Below the pieces are notes generated by a model, which saw nothing but the letters and a program-made list of their open reading frames with translations, ran no database searches and was not told the origin of the DNA. Both the position numbers and the translations under genes were made by a program. A stretch of 6,262 nt of DNA from Candidatus Nitrosotenuis sp. GTDB lineage: Archaea; Thermoproteota; Nitrososphaeria; Nitrososphaerales; Nitrosopumilaceae. The stretch covers positions 1 through 6,262 of the forward strand of contig JAHEXS010000070.1 of NCBI GenBank assembly GCA_023252015.1, read 5' to 3'. The stretch's first letter is position 1. Every line of letters starts with the position of its first letter. Positions 1-5,598 of this stretch are shown here, one piece after another.

Positions 1-636
1 GTCGACATACGTCTGCGGATCTTTTTTCGGATCTGGGAATCCGGGAATTACAGTTTTTGGTTTTTCTGCAGGCGGTGATTCTGTAGCTGGCTCTTCTCCT
101 TTTGGCATTTCTGTCTTTGGTGTTTCTGTCTTTGTTTCAGTCTTTGGTGGCTGCAGTGGCGGCTGTGTTGTTGTGGTTGTGGTTGTAGTTGTGGTCGTAG
201 TTGTTGGCGTTGATGACGGTTTCATCAGATCTGCAGCAGACGGGCTGACAGGTGAACCATCTGCAGAATAATCAAAAAGTGTGAATTTTCCTTTGTAGTT
301 TGGTTCTGTGTCATAAAATGCAGTCGCATTGTAAACTCCCTTTTGAGAAAACTTTGCCGAGTATTTTGAAGAAGCCGTATCAACTGGATTAATTGTTATT
401 ATTCCGTCTGAATTTGAAGTGCCGCCAAGCAGTGTGATAAACTTGCCATCTGGACCGTAAATCTTGACTGAGATCATTTTGTTTGCGTGGTCAGAATCGG
501 TCTTGCCGCTAAAGGTTATCTTGTCTCCCTTTTTGTATGATGTCTTGTCTGTTCCAAAGGTCTGAATTACGGCAAATACAGGCGCAACTGCCATGCTCAC
601 AACCAATAAAATCAAAATTAACGCTAGTGTCTTCAA
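1..636 (-). CDS. Sec-exported surface protein with Ig-like domain, poly-Thr linker and thaumarchaeal C-terminal motif (3' end off window)
   Basis: The 212 visible codons begin at TTG (636-634) and run off the left edge. Residues 1-22 form a clear Sec signal peptide: MKT, then a Leu/Ile/Val core, ending PVFA. No twin arginine is present, so export should be by Sec rather than Tat. Residues about 30-125 read like a beta-sandwich (SYKKGDKITFSGK, VKIYGPDGK, YNATAFYD), as in archaeal surface Ig/CARDB-like modules. Residues 139-195 are a Pro/Thr/Glu/Lys-rich linker containing 13 consecutive Thr. The last residues, IPGFPDPKKDPQTYVD, match the start of a C-terminal segment I recall from exported thaumarchaeal proteins. 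TTG is chosen because the alternative ATG at 594 would destroy the signal peptide, and in frame upstream a TAA occurs after only seven codons, none of them a better start. A TATA-like stretch sits about 26 nt upstream. Ligand and role are unknown; a cell-surface location is inferred. Confidence 0.8.
   Translation of the reverse strand, partial: MKTLALILILLVVSMAVAPVFAVIQTFGTDKTSYKKGDKITFSGKTDSDHANKMISVKIYGPDGKFITLLGGTSNSDGIITINPVDTASSKYSAKFSQKGVYNATAFYDTEPNYKGKFTLFDYSADGSPVSPSAADLMKPSSTPTTTTTTTTTTTTTQPPLQPPKTETKTETPKTEMPKGEEPATESPPAEKPKTVIPGFPDPKKDPQTYVD
166..204 (-). repeat. Threonine-codon low-complexity tract (13 Thr)
   Basis: Thirteen consecutive Thr codons (residues 145-157 of the secreted protein) appear on the plus strand as a GTT/GTG/GTC-rich stretch. 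Codons are mixed (ACA, ACT, ACG, ACC), so it is not a pure trinucleotide microsatellite. The tract begins an unstructured linker and is a plausible O-glycosylation zone (inference). Confidence 0.9.
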
Positions 637-654
637 CCCTTGGAATAGGGTCAG

Positions 655-670
655 GTTTTATGATCTTTAA
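655..670 (-). promoter_or_regulatory. Putative TATA box for the secreted-protein gene
   Basis: On the minus strand the sequence reads TTAAAGATCATAAAAC, centred about 26 nt upstream of the TTG at 636. That is the archaeal TATA-to-start distance expected for a leaderless transcript. The match is loose and rests on position as much as sequence. Confidence 0.4.
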
Positions 671-730
671 CTAGATTGTGCATAATTGTGTAGTGATTGC
701 TAGACAGATATAGACTACAAATTTGCCAAA

Positions 731-740
731 CTTTATTTTT
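731..740 (+). promoter_or_regulatory. Putative TATA box for tatA-methyltransferase operon
   Basis: The sequence CTTTATTTTT is centred 26 nt upstream of the ATG at 761 but only about 8 nt upstream of the ATG at 743. Archaeal transcription starts about 25-27 nt after the TATA centre, so this placement predicts a leaderless transcript beginning at 761 and decides between the two possible starts. Confidence 0.55.
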
Positions 741-760
741 CGATGAGTGAAAAATCAGTC

Positions 761-1099
761 ATGCTGAATTTTGCCCTCGATATCTTGGGAAGTGAGTGGA
801 TAATCATCATACTTGTGGCCCTAATTGCGCTTTTTGGCACAAACAAGCTGCCAGATGTGGCAAAAAAGATTGGAAGACTAGTCGGGGAATTCAACAAGAC
901 AAAATCAGAGATTCAAAATCAAGTCACAGGAATCACAAACGCAAACCTCAACATAACCAACCCGGTGCAAAACGAAAGGCAAAAGCTTGAGTTCATAGCA
1001 AAATCACTTGGAATAGACTTTGCTGCAAAGACAGACGACGAGATAAGAAAAGCAATATCAGAAAAAATGTCCGGCACTGATCAAAAGGATAGAAAGTAG
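761..1099 (+). CDS. tatA: Sec-independent (twin-arginine) translocase subunit, TatA/B family
   Basis: TatA-family proteins oligomerise in the cytoplasmic membrane and, with TatC, move folded twin-arginine precursors across it. From ATG 761 the product is 112 aa. It has a short N-terminus ending in SEW, one hydrophobic helix (about residues 13-25), the family's FG hinge (LFGTNKLP, 24-31), and an amphipathic Lys/Arg-rich helix (about 32-50). A charged tail (QKLEFIAKSLGIDF, DDEIRKAI) is longer than in the 89-residue E. coli TatA. An upstream in-frame ATG at 743 would add six residues, but it lies too close to the TATA-like box, so 761 is preferred. The methyltransferase gene follows after 2 nt, so the two are probably co-transcribed. 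TatA versus TatB cannot be separated by sequence alone, and no tatC is visible here. Confidence 0.88.
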   Translation: MLNFALDILGSEWIIIILVALIALFGTNKLPDVAKKIGRLVGEFNKTKSEIQNQVTGITNANLNITNPVQNERQKLEFIAKSLGIDFAAKTDDEIRKAISEKMSGTDQKDRK

Positions 1100-1101
1100 C
1101 T

Positions 1102-1887
1102 TTGACTGACATTTCATTTAACAAGATTTACAACATGAGTTGCATTGAGGGGATGAGATCCATTCCACAAAACAAAATAGACCTAATAGTGACTGATCCC
1201 CCGTTTGCAATTGACTTCAAGGCAACTAGGCAAAACTACAACAGAACCGCATCAAGAGTAATGCAGGGGTACAATGAGATAAAGCAAAAGGACTATTATG
1301 ATTTTACACACCAGTGGATGTCAGAGGCGTTTAGAATTCTAAAAAAATCCGGAAGCATGTATGTTTTTTCCGGGTGGAACAACCTCAAGGACATTTTGAA
1401 TGCGCTTGACAGCGTAGGCTTTACCACAGTAAATCACGTAATTTGGAAATACCAGTTTGGAGTGGTTACGTCAAGAAAATACGTGACATCACATTATCAC
1501 TGCATCTATGTTTGCAAGGACGCAAAAAAAAGAAAGTTCTATCCGTTTGTGAGATTCAAAAAGACAGATAGGACCCAGGACGGGCACAGCCTCCACTACA
1601 AGGACAAAGAGGACGTATGGGAAATAAAGCGGGAATACTGGACTGGCGACAAAAAGACTCCGACCAAGCTTCCTGCAGAAATTGTAAGAAAAATTCTCCA
1701 GCACTCTAGCAAAAGTGGTGACACGGTGTGTGATCCGTTCTTGGGCTCAGGACAGGTCGCAGTGGTAAGCAAGATGCTAAAGCGCAAGTACCTCGGATTT
1801 GAAATCGTTCCAGAGTATTATGATTTTGCAAAAAGCAGGCTAGATAGGAACCTCTACAGACTAAAGGCCGAGATACAAAAAGAGTAG
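1102..1887 (+). CDS. DNA amino-methyltransferase (N6-adenine/N4-cytosine, class beta)
   Basis: This 261-aa enzyme should transfer a methyl group from S-adenosylmethionine to an exocyclic amino group in DNA. The catalytic motif IV is DPPF (residues 32-35), preceded by IDLIVT. Motif X/I follows near the C-terminus: TPTKLP (186-191), then DPFLGSG (211-217), the AdoMet-binding loop, and YLGFEI. Catalytic motif first and AdoMet motif last is the class-beta order. The segment between (about 120-180, rich in Lys, Arg, Tyr and His) should hold target recognition. The start is TTG, 2 nt after the tatA stop, with a weak AAGGA 12 nt upstream. The next in-frame start, ATG 1135, would remove the conserved NKIYNMSCIEGM segment. 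No restriction endonuclease lies beside it, so it may be an orphan host methylase. Target site and base (A or C) cannot be read from the sequence. Confidence 0.9.
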   Translation: MTDISFNKIYNMSCIEGMRSIPQNKIDLIVTDPPFAIDFKATRQNYNRTASRVMQGYNEIKQKDYYDFTHQWMSEAFRILKKSGSMYVFSGWNNLKDILNALDSVGFTTVNHVIWKYQFGVVTSRKYVTSHYHCIYVCKDAKKRKFYPFVRFKKTDRTQDGHSLHYKDKEDVWEIKREYWTGDKKTPTKLPAEIVRKILQHSSKSGDTVCDPFLGSGQVAVVSKMLKRKYLGFEIVPEYYDFAKSRLDRNLYRLKAEIQKE

Positions 1888-1898
1888 GAGATGATTTT

Positions 1899-1915
1899 GG
1901 ACTTGATGTCCTTTT
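1899..1915 (+). terminator. Small hairpin plus T-run after the methyltransferase
   Basis: GGAC and GTCC (4 bp, loop TTGAT) are followed directly by TTTT, in the 38-nt gap between two convergent genes. The stem is weak, but the position and the T-run fit an archaeal-style terminator. Confidence 0.4.
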
Positions 1916-1925
1916 CAGTCTCCGT

Positions 1926-2159
1926 TTATCTATATTCCATTTTTGCCTTGATGCGTTTGACTTCGCCCATCTCGTCTCTGAGATGTTTTGCCAGCAAGTT
2001 TTCTGACTCTTTCTTGTGCTTCCAATAAGCATTCAGAACTGCTTGCCTTGTCTTTGCATGTTTTATGGCAGACTGGTATTTTTTGTGAATTGCAGCTACG
2101 CCCCTTGCATAGCTTCCTGCGCTACTTCCCATGAGACGTAAGGGATCATCATTATACAT
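1926..2159 (-). CDS. Small basic alpha-helical protein of unknown function (77 aa)
   Basis: I do not recognise a named family. The 77-aa product starts at ATG (MYNDDPLRLMGSSAGSYA) and ends EYR before TAA. After a Gly/Ser/Ala-rich start it is strongly basic and looks helical, with repeated Lys and Arg and aromatic residues (IHKKYQSAIKHAKTRQ, AYWKHKKESENLLAKHL, VKRIKAKM). There is no membrane segment or cysteine pair. Length, composition and codon choice (AAA/AAG, AGG, GCA) match the neighbouring real genes, which is why I take it over the overlapping 108-codon reading frame in another minus frame. It is convergent with the methyltransferase. A TAATAT element lies about 22 nt upstream of the ATG (2178-2183), slightly close for a leaderless start. 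A nucleic-acid-binding role is possible from its charge but is not shown. Confidence 0.65.
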   Translation of the reverse strand: MYNDDPLRLMGSSAGSYARGVAAIHKKYQSAIKHAKTRQAVLNAYWKHKKESENLLAKHLRDEMGEVKRIKAKMEYR

Positions 2160-2335
2160 AACTAGGCAAAGTTGACCATATTACCATGTTTACTGAGTTA
2201 AGGTTGACTAGATCAGCACATCATCAAACAGGGATATGATTCCCCAAGGGAGCAATGCATGACCCCGAACTAGCACCACCGTACCATCAAACAGCTCTGT
2301 TACCTCTTCAGTGACACCGCATTCATCATCAAGTA

Positions 2336-2360
2336 CAGGTCAACACCTGACGCATCAGTG
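2336..2360. repeat. Two overlapping small palindromes upstream of the tnpB relic
   Basis: CAGGT-CAAC-ACCTG (2336-2349) is a perfect 5-bp stem with a 4-nt loop. Overlapping it, CTGA-CGCA-TCAG (2347-2358) forms a second hairpin, extended by CA/TG with one bulged C and followed by TTTT. The two share bases and are mutually exclusive. Imperfect hairpins near the left end are typical of IS200/IS605 elements, but stems this short can also arise by chance. Confidence 0.35.
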
Positions 2361-2370
2361 TTTTAATATC
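2360..2370 (+). promoter_or_regulatory. Possible relic TATA box of the tnpB remnant
   Basis: GTTTTAATATC lies about 17 nt (from its centre) upstream of the TTG at 2382 that opens the first surviving tnpB frame. The spacing is short for a leaderless start and the gene is dead, so the assignment is tentative. Confidence 0.25.
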
Positions 2371-2381
2371 AAAATTAACCA

Positions 2382-2796
2382 TTGGTTCCATTACCTGTCA
2401 AGTCAGTGCGGCAAAACTTTGATCCCAATCCAGAACTACTATTCATGATGGAGACGTTCCTCCAGATGATGAATCATTGTATAAGAATAGGACTGGAAAA
2501 CAACTGATCCACATTAAAAAGACTCTCAACCAGGCATACTTCAAACTGCAGGATTAGGAGATGATGTCGTACTACAAACTTACTGCAATCTCTCAAGCAG
2601 GCAGAAACATCGGGATTTGTGGTGCGGGGATTGCAAGCGATGGTGTGACAGGGATGTCGTTGCCGCGTTGAGTATCGCCTGCAAGGGGTTGGCAAGGCTG
2701 ACCAATCCTCAAGGTGACGCAAGTGAAGCGATGAGTGGGAACCCGGATCCAGTAATCCTCAGAGTCGATGTGTCAAAGATGTCTGAGGTGTGCTGA
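2382..2796 (+). pseudogene. tnpB: Decayed tnpB (IS605/IS607-family OrfB, RNA-guided nuclease) remnant
   Basis: Three segments in three frames together read as a TnpB missing its centre. Frame 1 (from TTG 2382) gives SVRQNFDPNPELLFMMETF and MMNHCIRIGLENN, then TGA at 2505-2507, and continues as STLKRLS. Frame 2 (from about 2528) gives NQAYFKLQD, a TAG at 2555-2557, then EMMSYYKLTAISQAGRNI, resembling the N-terminal region of archaeal TnpBs. Frame 3 (from about 2611 to TGA 2794-2796) gives RDLWCGDCKRWCDRDVVAAL, then GLARLTNPQGDASEAMSGNP and VILRVDVSKMS. This is the family's zinc-ribbon second half, the DRD of RuvC-III (2647-2655) and its typical tail. Intact members are around 400 codons, so some 250 codons are gone, including the other RuvC motifs and the first zinc-binding Cys pair. 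It cannot make an active nuclease. No tnpA is visible. Confidence 0.85.
2757..2788 (+). repeat. 7-bp perfect inverted repeat at the 3' end of the tnpB relic
   Basis: CCTCAGA (2757-2763) and TCTGAGG (2782-2788) flank an 18-nt loop, ending 6 nt before the relic's stop codon. In living elements the 3' end of tnpB overlaps the guide-RNA scaffold and the right-end hairpin, so this may be a fossil of either. It also lies within sequence still encoding the conserved VILRVDVSKMS tail, so coincidence is possible. Confidence 0.35.
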
Positions 2797-2808
2797 CAAT
2801 GGAAAACA

Positions 2809-5385
2809 TTGGCACCAACCGAAGAGGTAATAGAGCCGAGCCAATCCATACCATACCTAAGAGGGAGAAGACACTTGAAGTATTCCTGTCCAAAGTGCAG
2901 ATCGGCACTTGAAATCCAAAAGACATTCAACAAAAAATACATGATATCATGCAAAAAGTGCAGCCTCGAGGATTTGGTGGAATTTGCAAAAAACATCGAC
3001 GAGGTGTACTTGGAGTTTTTGGCACGGTTTGACGACGGCTCAACACCAAACAAAAAGCAGCTAAAAGAAGAGCTAAAGGAATCAGGAATAATTCGCGATG
3101 AATCTGAGATAAAGGAAATGATCGGAAGTGCCACTCCGGATCACATCACAAAGGAGGTCCTGTACTCAAAAAAAGACTACATCTCTTACTATAAGGCAAT
3201 AAAGAGCCCAGCCCCCGAGATGGGCTCCCCAGTTGAGGATTTGGGGCTCGATGACGGAATAGTGAGGTATCTGCACGAGAAGGGAATCACCCAGTTTTAC
3301 AAGTTCCAGGAAGAATCCATACGAGAGATAATTTTTGGCCAAAACGTGGTCATTACTGCGCCTACGGCATCTGGAAAAACAGAGGCGTTTTCAATACCCA
3401 TCATACAAAAAATTGCAAGCGAGGGTAACAGGGGCGGAATATTTGCCATATTTGTATACCCGACAAAGGCACTAGCACGAGACCAGCTCCCAAAAATAAG
3501 AGAGATTGCAAAAAGCGTCGGACTTGAGGCAGATGTGTTTGACGGGGACACAAAGGGATCAGATAGGGCAGAAATTCTAGATAATCTTCCGCAGATAATA
3601 GTGACAAATTTCGATGTACTACACTATCATATGATGTACAGGACAAAGTTTGCGTCTGCATGCAGCACTACAAAATTCCTAGTTGTGGACGAGGCCCACG
3701 TATATTCTGGAATATTTGGATCAAATGTACACTATATCATAAAACGCCTAAAAAGAATCTGCAAGAAAATCCAGTTTGTTGCATCGTCCGCAACACTGGA
3801 TAATGCAAAAGAGTTTTGCCAAGATCTCTTTGGGATACAGATGGATTTGATTCAGGGCTCTGGAAAAAAAGGAGAGACAGACTTTGTCATGGCATTTCCG
3901 TCACTGAGAACGCAGCGAGCGCTCGTAATTGACCTGCTTGAAAAACTGACTGCAAAAAAACACAAGACAATGGTGTTTTCCAACTCGCACCTGAACTCTG
4001 AGCTAATAGCAATGCAGGCAAGAAAAAAGAAAATCGACATCAAGGTACATCGTGCTGGATTAATGGTAAACTATAGGAATTTTGTCGAAAAGGCATTCAA
4101 AGAGGACAAGCTGTCCGCAATATCATGTACCCCTACACTTGAGCTAGGAATTGATGTTGGAAACGTAGACGGCGTAATATCGTCAACCATTCCAATCAAC
4201 AGGCTTCTCCAGAGAATAGGAAGGGCCGCAAGAAAGGGGCAGCGCGGATTTGCATTTTTGGCACTTGGTAACGACCCGATTTCGCAATACTACAAGAATC
4301 ACCCTGATAATTATTTTGAGGACACAGAGCAGACGTACATTGACCCAAAGAACCCGTTTGTCGAGGAATTCCACGTACTGGCAATGGCGTGCGACAAGCC
4401 AATTGCGATGCACGAGCTAACGGAGCATTCAGACATCATACAAAAGCACGTAAAGTCAGGAAATCTGATTCTGCAGGAAAACAGATACGTGCCAAACTAT
4501 TCCGCAATAAAGGATGCACAAAACGAATATAGCATTCGGGGAATTGGAAAATCAATTGACATTTTCCTAAACGAGAAAAAGGTCGGCGACAGGGTTCTCC
4601 CAATGGCGCTAGAGGAACTGCACGAGTCTGCCATCTATTTTCTTGCAGGAATGCGCTACAAGGTAAAAGAGTTTGACTATCCGCAAAAACAGTTTGCAAA
4701 ACTCGTCTCCATCCCAAGGAACTATCCGTACTATACACGGGCCCTAACAGAGGAATGGCCCACAATCGAGACAGTTTATGAAAAAAGAAGGGCCTTTGGA
4801 GTTGAGGTTTGCTTTTGCAAGATGCACATACAAAAACGAGTCTATGGTTATGTCAATATCGAGCTGGGACAAGAGGTGACCCAGGGGCAAAAGATAACAC
4901 TTGAGAACCCACTAGAATATGACTTTGTGACAAAGGGAATAGTCATACATGCGCCAAGACCTGCAGACGAAATGAAAAAGGCGGAAAACGCAGAATACAC
5001 AGAGGCAAGCGGATACCATGCGACAGAGCACATCATAATTGAGGGAAGCAACATGGTGACAGGAGGAGTATCGCAGGACCTGGGAGGAATATCACTTGGG
5101 ACGTCAGGACTGATTTTCATTTATGACGGAGCAATTGGGGGAAATGGTGCAAGCAGGGCACTGTACGACAGACTTGAAAAGGCATTTGAGCGGAGTCTCC
5201 ACATCGTAAAGGAATGCCCGTGCACAAGTGAGGCGGGGTGTCCGCGCTGCACTTTCTCATACAGGTGTGGAAACAACAACGAGTTTTTGCACAAAAAGGC
5301 ATCAAACGAAATACTGCAAAAAATAAACGACGGCGAAATTACAGACATCATCGAGCCAACAGAAGGTGACCGCCCGCTGGTTTAG
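2809..5385 (+). CDS. Superfamily-2 DEAH-type helicase with DUF1998-like C-terminus (MrfA/YprA-like)
   Basis: This 858-aa protein is a predicted ATP-dependent DNA helicase of the group containing B. subtilis MrfA (YprA), which acts in DNA repair. N-terminal zinc ribbon: C27/C30 and C48/C51 (CPKC, CKKC). Helicase core: FQEESI (166-171); Walker A APTASGKT (184-191); motif Ia YPTKALARDQ (217-226); DEAH (294-297); SSAT (326-329); VFSNS (389-393); LELGIDVG (444-451); QRIGRAAR (468-475). C-terminal DUF1998-type region: DGAIGGNGASRALYDRLEKA (773-792), then a Cys cluster at 803, 805, 811, 814 and 820, expected to bind zinc. The start is TTG, because the preceding in-frame stop is the TGA of the tnpB relic 12 nt upstream and the next ATG would remove the first CxxC. 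An ATG at 2799 is out of frame. No TATA-like box is evident just upstream. No MrfB-type exonuclease gene is visible. Mitomycin-type crosslink repair is by analogy only. Confidence 0.9.
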   Translation: MAPTEEVIEPSQSIPYLRGRRHLKYSCPKCRSALEIQKTFNKKYMISCKKCSLEDLVEFAKNIDEVYLEFLARFDDGSTPNKKQLKEELKESGIIRDESEIKEMIGSATPDHITKEVLYSKKDYISYYKAIKSPAPEMGSPVEDLGLDDGIVRYLHEKGITQFYKFQEESIREIIFGQNVVITAPTASGKTEAFSIPIIQKIASEGNRGGIFAIFVYPTKALARDQLPKIREIAKSVGLEADVFDGDTKGSDRAEILDNLPQIIVTNFDVLHYHMMYRTKFASACSTTKFLVVDEAHVYSGIFGSNVHYIIKRLKRICKKIQFVASSATLDNAKEFCQDLFGIQMDLIQGSGKKGETDFVMAFPSLRTQRALVIDLLEKLTAKKHKTMVFSNSHLNSELIAMQARKKKIDIKVHRAGLMVNYRNFVEKAFKEDKLSAISCTPTLELGIDVGNVDGVISSTIPINRLLQRIGRAARKGQRGFAFLALGNDPISQYYKNHPDNYFEDTEQTYIDPKNPFVEEFHVLAMACDKPIAMHELTEHSDIIQKHVKSGNLILQENRYVPNYSAIKDAQNEYSIRGIGKSIDIFLNEKKVGDRVLPMALEELHESAIYFLAGMRYKVKEFDYPQKQFAKLVSIPRNYPYYTRALTEEWPTIETVYEKRRAFGVEVCFCKMHIQKRVYGYVNIELGQEVTQGQKITLENPLEYDFVTKGIVIHAPRPADEMKKAENAEYTEASGYHATEHIIIEGSNMVTGGVSQDLGGISLGTSGLIFIYDGAIGGNGASRALYDRLEKAFERSLHIVKECPCTSEAGCPRCTFSYRCGNNNEFLHKKASNEILQKINDGEITDIIEPTEGDRPLV

Positions 5386-5393
5386 TGGGAACC

Positions 5394-5416
5394 AGTACCC
5401 ATTTTGGTACTATTTT
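5394..5416 (+). terminator. Hairpin terminator after the helicase
   Basis: AGTACC (5394-5399) and GGTACT (5406-5411) form a perfect 6-bp stem with a 6-nt loop, followed by ATTTT. It begins 9 nt after the helicase stop codon. Confidence 0.65.
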
Positions 5417-5581
5417 GGATCCAACTCTGTGAAGAAGATTGGGTTTGAATCCAACAAGACTCAGCTACTATGATCATATTTTAGACTCGAATTTTTTCAG
5501 ATGAGTTTCTATTGAAGTTATTTGCGTGCTGAAAATTAGAATCTAGAGAATATACTTGACTTTCAGGATTCCCATGTAATC
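5417..5581. other. Non-coding, AT-rich intergenic stretch
   Basis: No open frame of useful length appears on either strand. A palindrome TTGGATCCAA sits at 5415-5424, and an imperfect 6-bp hairpin (TTGGGT...ATCCAA) around 5438-5453. Neither has an evident role. Confidence 0.5.
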
Positions 5582-5587
5582 AAAAAA
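5582..5587 (-). terminator. T-run terminator after the SHOCT-like membrane protein gene
   Basis: On the minus strand, 11 nt past the TGA stop, the sequence GTC is followed by TTTTTT with no convincing hairpin. Archaeal RNA polymerase can terminate at such U-tracts alone. Confidence 0.4.
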
Positions 5588-5598
5588 GACATCAACAA

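Larger units (their letters stand above)
2208..2382 (-). pseudogene. Relic of an unidentified protein-coding sequence (frameshifted)
   Basis: On the minus strand a 43-codon stretch from 2339 to the TAG at 2208-2210 reads like genuine protein: DDECGVTEEVTELFDG, then VVLVRGHALLPWGIISLFDD. It has no usable start. An ATG at 2382 opens a second frame (MVNFDIKTLMRQVLTCT) that stops at 2329-2331, so a single frameshift near 2331-2339 would join the two into about 60 residues. LFDG and LFDD are both encoded by the 10-mer CTGTTTGATG. I cannot assign a family. It could be the tail of a gene damaged when the adjacent tnpB element inserted, or chance reading through decayed DNA. Confidence 0.3.

Noticed and set aside
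160..210. CRISPR-like or microsatellite repeat in the GTT/GTG-rich stretch
   Set aside because: The units are variable Thr codons inside an open reading frame, without spacer-repeat structure.
1706..2032. 108-codon minus-strand reading frame
   Set aside because: It runs antisense through the methyltransferase C-terminus and overlaps the better-supported 77-aa gene. Its composition (many Ser, Cys and Arg, no family pattern) is that of a shadow.
2474..2722. 82-codon minus-strand reading frame over the tnpB relic
   Set aside because: The plus strand explains this DNA as TnpB fragments; the antisense product has no recognisable pattern.
2709..3134. 141-codon minus-strand reading frame
   Set aside because: It is antisense to the helicase N-terminus. 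The low-complexity Ser/Phe-rich product is typical of the complement of Lys/Glu-rich coding sequence.
1102..5385. Methyltransferase plus DUF1998-type helicase as a DISARM-like defence locus
   Set aside because: DISARM uses separate helicase and DUF1998 genes plus a PLD protein. Here the two parts are fused as in MrfA, the methylase is in the tatA unit, and about 0.9 kb with a convergent gene and a tnpB relic lies between them.
5430..5460. tRNA-like T-arm (GGGTTTGAATCC / GGATTCAAACCC)
   Set aside because: Neither strand gives a proper 5-bp T-stem (mismatches at two of five pairs), and no acceptor, D or anticodon arm is present nearby.
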